The position numbers and the translations under genes are program-made. Shown here in pieces: positions 26,230 through 35,408 of a stretch of DNA of 64,000 bases (its first letter is position 1; every line of letters begins with the position of its first letter). The notes below the pieces were generated by a model. The model saw nothing but the letters and a program-made list of their open reading frames with translations, was not told the DNA's origin and did no database searches. The stretch is from Klebsiella michiganensis (lineage in GTDB: Bacteria > Pseudomonadota > Gammaproteobacteria > Enterobacterales > Enterobacteriaceae): contig CP011077.1 in NCBI GenBank assembly GCA_000963575.1, positions 2,294,001 through 2,358,000 of the forward strand. Reading direction: 5' to 3'.

Positions 26230-27342
26230 TTACGCCATCCAGTCGCGAATAATCTCCCCGTACAGCTGTTCCGCTTCTTCCAGCCGACTGAGCAGACAAT
26301 ACTCGTCGGTTTGATGGGCCATAGACGGCTCGCCGGGGCCGAGAATCATGCAGGGCGGGTTTCCCAACGCAGGCAGCAACAGAGATGCGTCGGTAAAGTA
26401 TGGCACTACGCGGGGCTCAAGCGGCCTGGCGTGCAGCGGCTGGCAGCGCTGATAAACCTGTTTTATCCACGCGTGCTCTTGTTCGCTGAGTACTGCGGGC
26501 AGATCGACTAGCGTTGACACCGTGACGCTCTCGCCAAGCAGCGTACTCAACCGCCGGCGGATGGTGGCGTGCTGTAAATTGGGCGCGCTGCGGATATCGA
26601 CATCGAAGCGCGTGTGGTCCGGCACGGAATTAATATTTAGCCCGCCGTGAATACTTCCGACATTCACCGTGGGCTGCTTCATCAGTGGATGCGGCGGGCC
26701 CGGCGAAAAATGTTGGATTTTACCCAGCGCATCCGCCGCCAGATAGATAGCATTAATTCCCAGCTCCGGCATCGCGCCGTGAGCGGTTTTCCCCCGAGTT
26801 TCGCAGCGTAGCCAGAGTGCGCCTTTATGGCCGATAACCGGATAGTTGGCGGTGGGCTCACCGACGATCAGCGCGCCCACGTCCGGCAACGTCGTGGAGG
26901 CGATCAGTGCCCGTGCCCCGTCGCAGCCGGTCTCTTCTCCGCCGGTAATTAGCAATAACGCGCCGCGTCCGGCGAGGATCGTTTCCCGCAGCTTGACGCA
27001 GGCCACGGCAAACGCCGCTATTGCCGCTTTCATATCGCTCGATCCGCGTCCATAAAGACGCCCATCTTCTATCTGCGAGCCGAAAGGATCGTACTGCCAC
27101 CGGGCACTTCCCAGCGGGACGGTATCCAGATGTCCGGTGAAGGCCAGCGGTTTACCCGTCTTCGCTCCGGTCAGCCTGGCGATAAGATTGCAGCGTCCCT
27201 CGCCGAACGATGACAGCGAAACTTCAAAACCGCTTTCGTCCAGCCAGTTGGCAAAGAACCGCATGCAATCCGCTTCGCTGCCCGGCGGGTTGATGGTGTT
27301 AAAGCCCAGCAGTTGCCGGGCCAAGTGCAGGGTGGAGACCAT
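26230..27342 (-). CDS. M20-family metallopeptidase / amidohydrolase (ArgE/DapE-like)
   Basis: A 370-residue zinc-dependent amidohydrolase that cleaves N-acyl or peptide bonds on small metabolites. Metal and catalytic motifs: GHLDTVP (first ligand and catalytic Asp), GRGSSDMK (bridging Asp), GGEETG (catalytic Glu-Glu), GEPT, and MAHQTDEY (last His). The dimerisation domain occupies about residues 165-275. Its ATG shares one base with the stop of the upstream gene. As last gene of the ABC-importer operon it may deacylate the imported compound; acetylornithine deacetylase activity would be surprising in this context. Confidence 0.83.
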   Translation of the reverse strand: MVSTLHLARQLLGFNTINPPGSEADCMRFFANWLDESGFEVSLSSFGEGRCNLIARLTGAKTGKPLAFTGHLDTVPLGSARWQYDPFGSQIEDGRLYGRGSSDMKAAIAAFAVACVKLRETILAGRGALLLITGGEETGCDGARALIASTTLPDVGALIVGEPTANYPVIGHKGALWLRCETRGKTAHGAMPELGINAIYLAADALGKIQHFSPGPPHPLMKQPTVNVGSIHGGLNINSVPDHTRFDVDIRSAPNLQHATIRRRLSTLLGESVTVSTLVDLPAVLSEQEHAWIKQVYQRCQPLHARPLEPRVVPYFTDASLLLPALGNPPCMILGPGEPSMAHQTDEYCLLSRLEEAEQLYGEIIRDWMA

Positions 27343-28097
27343 CAGCGATGTTCCGTCAGCCAGTCGAGGCAGTTAATCCATAGCTGGCGATAGCCGGGCC
27401 ATTGAGTAAACTCTTCCGGCAGCCAGTGTGCCGACATGTCGCTGGTCCACACCAGCGAACGGCCCTGTTGATATTCACGAATAGCCAGCAGCGGATGACC
27501 GGTACCAGCGACGGTTGCCAGCAGTTTACCTTCTGGATGCATTTCAACTTCGTTATAGCCCAGCAGCCACGGCCATTCGCCTGGAATATTGTTCAACAAG
27601 GTGTGCGATTCCGCCACTTCAGCATAGCAACCTTCCGGGGTTTCAACGCGGTCATCCCACGCCAGACAGCGGACCGGCAAAACCTTCTCTACCGCAGTAT
27701 GGCGATAGCGCGCGCCGCCGTTAATGCCCTGGAAGCTGTAATATCCGCCAATCATCATCAGCGAGCCGCCGCCGGCCACGTAGTCATGCAGAAGCGTCAG
27801 ACGGTTGGCGGTTCGCCGGCTTTTCAGCCAGGTGTCCGGATGCAGCAGCAGCGTATTGGCGCCGATGTCCGAGAGAATAATCGCATCCCACTCCTGCAGC
27901 GCTTCCAGCATCAGCGGAAAATCTGTCGCCGCCGCGTGGGCGGGCATATAGGTCACGGCGTAGGGACTGTCCGCCAGCGCTGCTAAAAAATCCGTTGCGC
28001 CGGTGTGCCAGGTGGTGGTGGCAAACTGGTCGAAACCTTTAACGTGCGTTGACGTGCTGGTCCAGGATTCACCGACCAGTAAGATTTTTTTCTGCAT
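27342..28097 (-). CDS. Glutamine amidotransferase-like protein (DUF1355 type)
   Basis: A 251-residue cytosolic protein of the family annotated as putative glutamine amidotransferase, a class I amidotransferase-like fold. Seen: KKILLVGESWTSTSTHVKGF at the start, AIILSDIGANTLLLHPD, and GGSLMMIGGYYSFQGINGGARY in the middle, where a true amidotransferase would have its Cys nucleophile (GxCxG); here that site reads GGYYSFQG and lacks Cys. It is therefore likely a non-amidotransferase member. AAGGAAAATC precedes the ATG at 28097. Role in the importer operon unknown. Confidence 0.7.
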   Translation of the reverse strand: MQKKILLVGESWTSTSTHVKGFDQFATTTWHTGATDFLAALADSPYAVTYMPAHAAATDFPLMLEALQEWDAIILSDIGANTLLLHPDTWLKSRRTANRLTLLHDYVAGGGSLMMIGGYYSFQGINGGARYRHTAVEKVLPVRCLAWDDRVETPEGCYAEVAESHTLLNNIPGEWPWLLGYNEVEMHPEGKLLATVAGTGHPLLAIREYQQGRSLVWTSDMSAHWLPEEFTQWPGYRQLWINCLDWLTEHR

Positions 28098-28110
28098 TAT
28101 GATTTTCCTT

Positions 28111-29190
28111 TTATCCGCCAAAGACGCGTTGGGGATTACCAATCATTAAGGTTTCAAGCTGTTCGCCGCTGATGCCGTGGCGTCTCAGACGCGGAACAAA
28201 ATGTTTGAGTATGTAGCCGTAACCGTGACCGCCGTAGCGGGTGAGCATGGTTTTCAGGAAGACGTCCTGCGACAGCAGAATTTGCTGAATATAGCCGTCG
28301 TCAATCAGCTCACGAATCGCGCGGGCGTTCTCCTCGTCGGAGGGCGACTGCACCGACTCGTCAGCGTAGTAATAGCTCATGCCGATCATGTCGTATTCGA
28401 GAAACGCCCCGCGCTGCGCCAGTTCCCGCTGGTAGCGCTTATCGGCAAAGCTGGGATTCATATGGCATAGCACGGTATGGCGTAAATCGGCGCCTTCCTG
28501 TTCGAGAATATCCAGCACCCGATGTCCCAGCCGCTCCCAGCCGGGCAGATGGACCTCGATGGGCACGCCTGTCGCGGCACTGGCCCGACCCGCAGCGCGC
28601 AGGGATTTCTCCTCATCCGGCGTAAATCGGCTTGAGATACCGATTTCGCCGATGAGCCCGGCGAGCACCTCCGGTTTCTTCTCCGCGCCGCCAAGATCGT
28701 ACATCAGCCGCTCGGTCAGCTGTTCGATGCTGCTGTTTTTTACCCACTCGGGGTGCGACGGTTCCAGATAGAGGCCAGTCCCCATAATAATGTTCAGACC
28801 GGTCAGACGCGCGATGCGCGCCAGCGCTTTGGGATCGCGGCCAATACCGATATTGGTCGGGTCAACCACCGTTTCTCCGCCAAGGGCTCGATATTTCATC
28901 AGCTCGTCAATCGCAACATCGACATCAAACAGCTGGCAGTTATCGCGGCTCATCAGCGGATTCAGCGACAGTTCGCCGAGGTTTTCCATTTTCACAGGCA
29001 GTTCGGCAAGATGGCGATCGCTACAGCAGCAGGGCGGCACCCATTTGCCGGAGGCATCCAGCAGGATATGCTCATGCATCAGGGTAACGCCCATTTCGTT
29101 AACCGGCAGCGGGCCAAGCACCGTCATAACGTAACCGCTACTGACGCCAACCGGTAGCGGGGAGGGGTGGCGAAAAATTGATCCTTTCAT
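28111..29190 (-). CDS. Phosphotriesterase homology protein (PHP-like)
   Basis: A 359-residue TIM-barrel metal hydrolase of the phosphotriesterase family, which includes lactonases and esterases. Metal site: TLMHEHILLD (HxH), GLIGEIG where the bridging ligand is Glu as in E. coli PHP rather than carboxylated Lys, IEVHLPG and VLCHMNP (two His), and LLSQDVF (Asp). This pattern fits a hydrolase or lactonase, not an organophosphate degrader. The start ATG at 29190 has AAAGGA before it. It follows the permease gene by three bases. Confidence 0.85.
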   Translation of the reverse strand: MKGSIFRHPSPLPVGVSSGYVMTVLGPLPVNEMGVTLMHEHILLDASGKWVPPCCCSDRHLAELPVKMENLGELSLNPLMSRDNCQLFDVDVAIDELMKYRALGGETVVDPTNIGIGRDPKALARIARLTGLNIIMGTGLYLEPSHPEWVKNSSIEQLTERLMYDLGGAEKKPEVLAGLIGEIGISSRFTPDEEKSLRAAGRASAATGVPIEVHLPGWERLGHRVLDILEQEGADLRHTVLCHMNPSFADKRYQRELAQRGAFLEYDMIGMSYYYADESVQSPSDEENARAIRELIDDGYIQQILLSQDVFLKTMLTRYGGHGYGYILKHFVPRLRRHGISGEQLETLMIGNPQRVFGG

Positions 29191-29193
29191 CAA

Positions 29194-30204
29194 CTATCCT
29201 TTCGCCGTGGAGCGAGTCGGGTTGAGAATGCGGGTGTTCAGCCAGATGGCCAGCAGGATAATGGTGCCGGTGGCTATCTGAGTGTAAAACGGCGAAATAT
29301 GCGACAGGATCAGCCCGTTCTGAATGACCGCAATCGACAGCGCGCCCAGCAGCGTGCCAATAATGGTACCGAAGCCGCCAAACAGGCTGGTACTGCCAAG
29401 CACTACGGCCGCTATGACCTGCAGCTCAAAGCCCTCGCCCTGGTTGGAGGAGCCGCTGCCGAGTCTGGCGGTAATGATCATCCCCGCCAGTGCGGCAGCC
29501 ATTCCGCTGATGATATAGACCTTCATGGTGACCGCTTTGGTGTTAATGCCGCTGCGTCGTGCACCTTCGGCGTTGGCGCCGATAGCGGTCACGTAGCGGC
29601 CAAAGCGCATATGGTTGAGTACGATATGCCCGGTAACCAGACACAAAATGCCGATCAGCGCGGGCATGGGGATACCCACTACCCACGCGCGTCCTATAAA
29701 GGTAAACAGGCTGTCAGCCGGAACCGGAATCGAGTAGCCCTGGGTGACCAGAAGCGCGATGCCGCGAACCACGGCCAGGGTGGCGAGAGTGACGATAAAC
29801 GCCGGAATGCCTTCATAGGCAATAAAAAAGCCGTTGATGGCGCCAACGAATCCGCCAAGCAAAAGGCCGCCGAGCATTACCACTGGCCACGGCAGCCCCC
29901 AGTTATTAAGGGCGATCGCGGAAAGCGCGCCGACCAGCGCCAGGGTAGAGCCCACAGACAGATCTATACCGCCTGTGGTAATGACCAGGGTCATTGCCGT
30001 CGCGACTATCAGCAGCGGGGCACTCTGACGGATAATGTTCAGCCAGTTGGTGCCGGTGAGAAAGTTGCTGGTTATCAGCGAAAACACCACGCAGCAGAAG
30101 ACGAAAAAGAGTGCAATGCTGACCACGCCTGAGTGGTTATGCAGCAGGCGGCGCGGCAGCGAATGCTGGATCATGCGGGAGCTGCTTAAGTTCATGATAC
30201 TCAT
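29194..30204 (-). CDS. Sugar-type ABC transporter permease (RbsC-like)
   Basis: A 336-residue integral membrane subunit of the branched-chain/ribose permease family with about ten helices. Family signatures include TTGGIDLSVGSTLALVGALS and the cytoplasmic loop GRYVTAIGANAEGARRSGINTKAVT, plus LGGFVGAINGFFIAYEGIPAFIVTLATL. It forms the channel for the compound bound by the periplasmic protein at 32706. GAGG seven bases before the ATG; nine bases after the ATPase stop. Confidence 0.9.
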   Translation of the reverse strand: MSIMNLSSSRMIQHSLPRRLLHNHSGVVSIALFFVFCCVVFSLITSNFLTGTNWLNIIRQSAPLLIVATAMTLVITTGGIDLSVGSTLALVGALSAIALNNWGLPWPVVMLGGLLLGGFVGAINGFFIAYEGIPAFIVTLATLAVVRGIALLVTQGYSIPVPADSLFTFIGRAWVVGIPMPALIGILCLVTGHIVLNHMRFGRYVTAIGANAEGARRSGINTKAVTMKVYIISGMAAALAGMIITARLGSGSSNQGEGFELQVIAAVVLGSTSLFGGFGTIIGTLLGALSIAVIQNGLILSHISPFYTQIATGTIILLAIWLNTRILNPTRSTAKG

Positions 30205-30213
30205 CCTGTTACC

Positions 30214-30996
<783 letters not shown>

Positions 30997-31075
30997 CTGA
31001 TAACTCCCATCGCTGTGGCAGGGAAATGTTCGCCCTCCTGCAGGAGAGACTCTATCCGACACGGTTTACATGCTA

Positions 31076-31089
31076 GTAAACCGGTTTAC
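31076..31089. promoter_or_regulatory. LacI-family operator, copy 1
   Basis: GTAAACCGGTTTAC is a perfect 14-base palindrome with the central CG of LacI/GalR-family operators. It lies 80 bases before the ATPase start. A further half-site, GGTTTAC, lies at 31063-31069. Confidence 0.8.
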
Positions 31090-31249
31090 CTGTGGAAAAG
31101 AGCACTCGCCAGTACAGTCAGGACAAACGCTATGTAAGATATTTGTTCGCCAGGAAAAACATTGCAGCATCCGTGCCAGGGCAGAAACAACACAGCATCA
31201 ATTAAACTTAACAATATGTATTAAATAGAATTAATTCTTTGGAGTATCG

Positions 31250-31263
31250 GTAAACCGGTTTAC
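31250..31263. promoter_or_regulatory. LacI-family operator, copy 2
   Basis: A second identical GTAAACCGGTTTAC, 174 bases from the first, which would allow repression by looping as in the lac and gal systems. It lies 79 bases past the stop of the LacI gene. Confidence 0.8.
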
Positions 31264-31341
31264 TTGCCATGATGATAAAACTGTTGGCTGAACGTTTTAT
31301 GCGCCAAAGCTGGGCGCTTTTTGCGCCATTCTGGAACGCGC

Positions 31342-32364
31342 TTAACGCTTCTGGATCGAGTCGCGACCAATCCATTCAACCGGCAGGCGGGTTTCCGCCG
31401 GGATATCACTATCGTTGTTCAGCAGGCGCATCATGATGTTCACCGCGGTGCGGCCCAGTTCCCGGGCGGGCTGTCGGATAGTCGAAATCCTCGGCTGGGT
31501 AAAATCGGCGTAGTTGGCGTCATCGAAGCCGACCAACGATAGCGCCTCCGGAGCCTGAAGTCCTCTGGTGCGCAGACCGTCTAACAGACCGAGCACCAGA
31601 TAGTCGCTGGCGGCGAAGACGGCGGTCGGGGGAACCGGCTGGCTGAACAGGTACCGCAGCGCCTGTTGGCCAAACTCGCGGTGGTAGTCGCCGTAAATAA
31701 CCCATTCGGGTGGCCAGCTCAGGCCGGCTTGCTCCATCGCGGTGCAGAATCCCTGGTAGCGCTCGCGGACGCTCATCAACTTATCCGGGCCACCGACGAA
31801 AGCGATATGGCGATGCCCGGCAGCGATCAGTTGTTCGGTGGCGATCCGCCCGCCCTGGACGTTATCAGCAAACACTTTCGGTACCTTACTGCCGGGAATA
31901 TCTTCATCCAGCAAGACAATGCGTTCGTGACGCTGGATCTCTTTACGCAGCAGGCCGTTATCGGGGCGGTTGGTGGTGAACAGCAGGCCGTCGACCTGGC
32001 AGGTATCCAGCCAGCGGATGAACTGGCACTCTTTTTCAGGGTTGTTACGGGTGATACACAGCACCAGGCTGAAGCCGCTGGCGGAAGCGGCCTCTTCGGC
32101 GGCATCGGCCAGTTCGGCAAAGAAGGGGTTGGTAATATCGGGAAGCACCAGGCCAAACGTTTCGCTGCCGCCCTTGCTAAGACGGCGGGCCAGGCTATTG
32201 CCACGATAGTCCAGTTCGCGAATGGCGGTTTCAATACGGTCGATGGTGTCCTGCGGCAGCACAATACTGTTGTTCATATAACGCGACAGTGTCGACTTCG
32301 ACAGCCCCGCCAGCTTTGCCACATCGGATAACAATACGCGTTTTATACTCATTTCCTGCGCCAT
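31342..32364 (-). CDS. LacI-family transcriptional regulator
   Basis: A 340-residue repressor. The DNA-binding head reads LLSDVAKLAGLSKSTLSRYMNN with the hinge helix SLARRLSKG, and the periplasmic-binding-protein-like core (residues 60-340) has FGLVLPDITNPFFAELADAAEEAA and VGFDDANYADFTQPRISTIRQP. It faces the importer operon on the same strand and is divergent from the binding-protein gene. Two perfect palindromic operators downstream at 31076 and 31250 are its likely sites. A GTTTACC half-site at 32484 could place the binding-protein gene under the same control. Confidence 0.9.
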   Translation of the reverse strand: MAQEMSIKRVLLSDVAKLAGLSKSTLSRYMNNSIVLPQDTIDRIETAIRELDYRGNSLARRLSKGGSETFGLVLPDITNPFFAELADAAEEAASASGFSLVLCITRNNPEKECQFIRWLDTCQVDGLLFTTNRPDNGLLRKEIQRHERIVLLDEDIPGSKVPKVFADNVQGGRIATEQLIAAGHRHIAFVGGPDKLMSVRERYQGFCTAMEQAGLSWPPEWVIYGDYHREFGQQALRYLFSQPVPPTAVFAASDYLVLGLLDGLRTRGLQAPEALSLVGFDDANYADFTQPRISTIRQPARELGRTAVNIMMRLLNNDSDIPAETRLPVEWIGRDSIQKR

Positions 32365-32705
32365 GACTCCCAGAATCGGCTATCTGTAACACAGTTAATC
32401 GCGGTGGATACAGCTATTTCTCTGCTCACCATAAGCGGAAATAAATGCTTGACAAATTTTAATCTGCGGAGAATTGTATAGGCAGTTTACCGCATCATCC
32501 GGGAAATCATTCCCAAACCCGTTTAACTCATTCCAGTCGTGCACCGACACGGACCGGTTGCCGGAATGAAATTAAGCAGGTCTCCGCCGAACGTCGATGA
32601 TTGTTCAGGCCATATAGTCGATATTTGCCCGCCAAAAAAATAACTCTTCTGCGTTCACATACGGCGCGGAACTCTGCTGGCTATAAACTATTCCCGAAGA
32701 GGATA
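32365..32705. promoter_or_regulatory. Divergent promoter region of the LacI and binding-protein genes
   Basis: 341 bases. TTGACA at 32449-32454 is a good -35 element for rightward transcription, but the -10-like TTGTAT/TGTATA comes after 19-20 bases, longer than the ideal spacing. AGTTTACCGC just downstream is an operator half-site. Otherwise nothing recognisable. Confidence 0.45.
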
Positions 32706-33662
32706 ATGATGATGTTATTTAACACCGGAAAACTGCGTTCTATTGCTGTAGCTACGACGATGCTGGCATCAATCGGTTTTATTTCTGCCGCCGGCGCCGC
32801 AGCTCCAACTTATGCGCTGGTACAAATTAATCAGCAGGCTCTGTTCTTTAATCTGATGAATAAAGGTGCGGCGGATGCGGCTAAGTCCAGCGGCAAAAAT
32901 TTAGTGATTTTTAACTCTAATGATAATCCCGTGGCGCAAAACGATGCGATAGAAAACTATATTCAACAAGGTGTTAAAGGTATTCTCGTTGACGCTATCG
33001 ACGTTAACGGCATTATGCCTGCGATAAAAGAAGCTGCCGCTGCCAACATTCCGGTAATTGCGATTGATGCCGTATTACCGGCCGGGCCGCAGGCGGCTCA
33101 GGTCGGCGTTGATAATATCGAGGGTGGTAAAATAATTGGTAAATACTTCGTGGACTATGTGCAGAAAGAGATGGGGGGGCAGGCGCGGTTGGGTATTGTT
33201 GGTGCACTGAATTCAGCTATTCAGAACCAGCGGCAGAAAGGATTTGAAGAGATGCTGAAAAGCAATCCGAAAATCACCATTGCTGACGTTGTCGACGGCC
33301 AGAACGTGCAGGATAAAGCCATGATCGCGGCCGAAAACCTGATTACCGGTAACCCCGATCTGACGGTGATTTATGCCACCGGCGAACCCGCTTTGCTGGG
33401 CGCCATTGCCGCCGTGGAAAACCAGGGGCGCCAGAAGGATATTAAAGTCTTTGGCTGGGATCTGACGGCGAAGGCCATTTCAGGTATCGACGGTGGGTAC
33501 GTCACCGCCGTATTGCAGCAGGATCCGGAAAAGATGGGGGCCGAAGCTCTGAAAGCGCTGAACGCTATCACCTCAGGTAAAACCGTGCCGAAAACCATTC
33601 TGGTTCCTGCCACGGTGGTAACCAAAGCGAACGTAGATACCTACCGTTCGCTGTTCAAGTAG
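32706..33662 (+). CDS. Sugar ABC transporter periplasmic binding protein
   Basis: A 318-residue exported binding protein of the ribose/galactose type. The signal peptide ends near ISAAGAAA. The mature part starts PTYALVQINQQALFFNLMNKGAADAA and has two Rossmann-like lobes, with the family turn QNDAIENYIQQGVKGILVDA and VFGWDLTAKAISGIDGGYVTAVLQQD. Three ATGs in tandem (32706, 32709, 32712) follow GAGG; the first was taken. It is separate from the ABC operon, a split typical when one regulator governs both. Confidence 0.9.
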   Translation: MMMLFNTGKLRSIAVATTMLASIGFISAAGAAAPTYALVQINQQALFFNLMNKGAADAAKSSGKNLVIFNSNDNPVAQNDAIENYIQQGVKGILVDAIDVNGIMPAIKEAAAANIPVIAIDAVLPAGPQAAQVGVDNIEGGKIIGKYFVDYVQKEMGGQARLGIVGALNSAIQNQRQKGFEEMLKSNPKITIADVVDGQNVQDKAMIAAENLITGNPDLTVIYATGEPALLGAIAAVENQGRQKDIKVFGWDLTAKAISGIDGGYVTAVLQQDPEKMGAEALKALNAITSGKTVPKTILVPATVVTKANVDTYRSLFK

Positions 33663-33663
33663 G

Positions 33664-34536
33664 TCAGTTTGCGCCGTTCACGGCTAACAGGGCGGTGAGT
33701 TCAGCGCCGTCGGGAAACGCGCTGAGCGTTCCACGGCGGCTGACGGTAATGGCGGCAGCTCTACTGGCGTGTGCCAGCGCCAGCGCATCCGGCGCAACAC
33801 CGCGCAGGATTGAAGACGCCAGCATCACCGCGAGGAAGGTGTCGCCTGCACCGGTGGTGTCTAGCGCCTCGGCAGGGAAGGCGGGGCAAAACTGGCGCTG
33901 GCCCGCCTGGATAAGCCAGGCGCCTGCCGCGCCCTGGGTCACCACTAAGCTTCTCACGGCATAGGGTTGGAGCTGTTCGGCTTCGGATTCATTGACCACC
34001 GCGATGTCGATAAGCGGCCACAGATGGCAAAAGTCAGGGTTGACAGGTGAGGGGTTGAATACCGTTGTCATACCGCGGGTTTTGGCGTACTGGAACAGTG
34101 CCCGCGTTTTATCCAGGGAGAAATTGCCTTGCTGGAGCAGAATATCGCCCGCTGTGGCCTCCGCCATATGCGGAATAATATCATCAAGGCTGAACGTATC
34201 AGCAGCAGCCGTAGTGGTAATAATGGCATTGTCGCCATCAGCACTATTTAAAATAATCGAGGTGTCGCTATGTGGATTGAAATGGCCGTCGGGTAGTAGC
34301 GTCAATGGTTCATTTATTATCTGCTGACGGATCCACTCGCCGTTGCTGTCATTTCCCGTGGCAGCAATTAAATGCGTGTCGATTCCGCAGCGGGATAATA
34401 TAATCGCCTGATTCGCGCCTTTACCGCCGACATCCTGCGAGACTTTAATTCCGTGAATTGAAACGCCTTTTTTTGGCATGTCTGAAATGGCCCAGGTTTC
34501 ATCCACGGCAATATTACCGATAACGTAAACACGCAT
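33664..34536 (-). CDS. PfkB/ribokinase-family carbohydrate kinase
   Basis: A 290-residue sugar or nucleoside kinase. Signature 1 is VGGKGANQAIILSRCG, signature 2 is DTTGAGDTFLAVMLA with the catalytic Asp. The N-terminal strand reads VYVIGNIAVDETWAI. It ends one base after the binding-protein gene (tail to tail). Its start is only 26 bases from the start of the divergent BtpA gene, leaving no room for a normal intergenic promoter. It should phosphorylate the product of the importer pathway, which argues for a ribosyl or similar sugar part in the substrate. Confidence 0.87.
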   Translation of the reverse strand: MRVYVIGNIAVDETWAISDMPKKGVSIHGIKVSQDVGGKGANQAIILSRCGIDTHLIAATGNDSNGEWIRQQIINEPLTLLPDGHFNPHSDTSIILNSADGDNAIITTTAAADTFSLDDIIPHMAEATAGDILLQQGNFSLDKTRALFQYAKTRGMTTVFNPSPVNPDFCHLWPLIDIAVVNESEAEQLQPYAVRSLVVTQGAAGAWLIQAGQRQFCPAFPAEALDTTGAGDTFLAVMLASSILRGVAPDALALAHASRAAAITVSRRGTLSAFPDGAELTALLAVNGAN

Positions 34537-34562
34537 AGTATGTCCTTAAAAGGATGGATAAG

Positions 34563-35408
34563 ATGATTGCTATCTCAGCAGAAAAAACGAACGCAATACA
34601 AGCTATTTTTTCACGTAATAAAGCTGTTATTGGTGTTATTCATTGCGACCCTTTCCCCGGCTCGCCAAAATATCGAGGAAAATCAGTTTCCGGTATTGTT
34701 GAGCGTGCGCTTCGCGATGCTGAAAATTATATTTCCGGCGGCGTTCATGGCCTTATTATCGAAAATCACGGGGATATTCCTTTTTCCAAACCTGAGGATA
34801 TCGGGCATGAAACCTCCGCGCTGATGGCGGTGATTACCGAGAAAGTGCGAGAGCGTTTTGCTGTGCCGCTGGGTATTAACGTTCTGGCTAACGCTGCAAT
34901 CCCGGCGATGGCTATCGCCCTGGCGGGCGGAGCCGATTTCGTCCGCGTAAACCAGTGGGCCAACGCCTATATTGCCAACGAAGGATTTATTGAAGGGGCG
35001 GCCGCCAAGGCACTGCGCTACCGCAGTATGCTGCGCGCCGAGCATATCCGCGTTTTTGCCGACAGCCACGTTAAGCACGGCAGTCATGCCATCGTGGCCG
35101 ATCGTTCGATTCAGGAACTGACGCGTGACGTCGATTTCTTCGAGGCTGATGCGGTGATCGCCACCGGCCAGCGCACGGGGGATAGCGCCACGATGGAGGA
35201 AATTGATGAGATCCGTGCTGCCACGGAGCTACCGCTGTTAGTGGGCTCCGGGGTGACGCCGGGCAACGTGCGCCAGATCCTTGGGCGAACTCAAGGAGTC
35301 ATAGTGGCCAGTACGATGAAGGTCGATGGCGTCTGGTGGAATGATGTTGAGCTGGCCCGGGTTAAGCATTTTATGTCAGTCGCGCAGGCCGCGCTCGAGG
35401 AGGAATAA
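34563..35408 (+). CDS. BtpA/SgcQ-family TIM-barrel protein
   Basis: A 281-residue predicted TIM barrel of the BtpA/SgcQ family. Seen: AVIGVIHCDPFPGSPKYRG at the N-terminus, YISGGVHGLIIENHGDIPF, INVLANAAIPAMAIALAGGADFVRVN, DADAVIATGQRTG and LLVGSGVTPGNVRQILG. The last resembles a phosphate-binding loop of a nucleotide- or sugar-phosphate barrel. BtpA was tied to photosystem stability and SgcQ is an uncharacterised sgc operon gene, so no reaction is established. Start at 34563, with AAAAGG nine bases before; the in-frame ATG at 34554 is too close to it. Stop and next start share an A (TAATG). Confidence 0.82.
   Translation: MIAISAEKTNAIQAIFSRNKAVIGVIHCDPFPGSPKYRGKSVSGIVERALRDAENYISGGVHGLIIENHGDIPFSKPEDIGHETSALMAVITEKVRERFAVPLGINVLANAAIPAMAIALAGGADFVRVNQWANAYIANEGFIEGAAAKALRYRSMLRAEHIRVFADSHVKHGSHAIVADRSIQELTRDVDFFEADAVIATGQRTGDSATMEEIDEIRAATELPLLVGSGVTPGNVRQILGRTQGVIVASTMKVDGVWWNDVELARVKHFMSVAQAALEEE

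Noticed and set aside
26122..26511. Open frame of 129 codons on the plus strand
   Set aside because: Most of it is antisense to the M20 gene and it has no family features; the plus-strand part before 26230 alone is too short.
27402..27986. Open frame of 194 codons opposite the amidotransferase-like gene
   Set aside because: It mirrors a gene with clear motifs in the opposite strand; composition is that of a GC-rich antisense shadow.
29299..30132. Open frame of 277 codons opposite the ABC permease
   Set aside because: Antisense to a clear permease; the translated product is rich in polar and low-complexity residues without any motif.
31666..32331. Open frame of 221 codons opposite the LacI gene
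   Set aside because: Antisense shadow; LacI motifs on the other strand are unambiguous.
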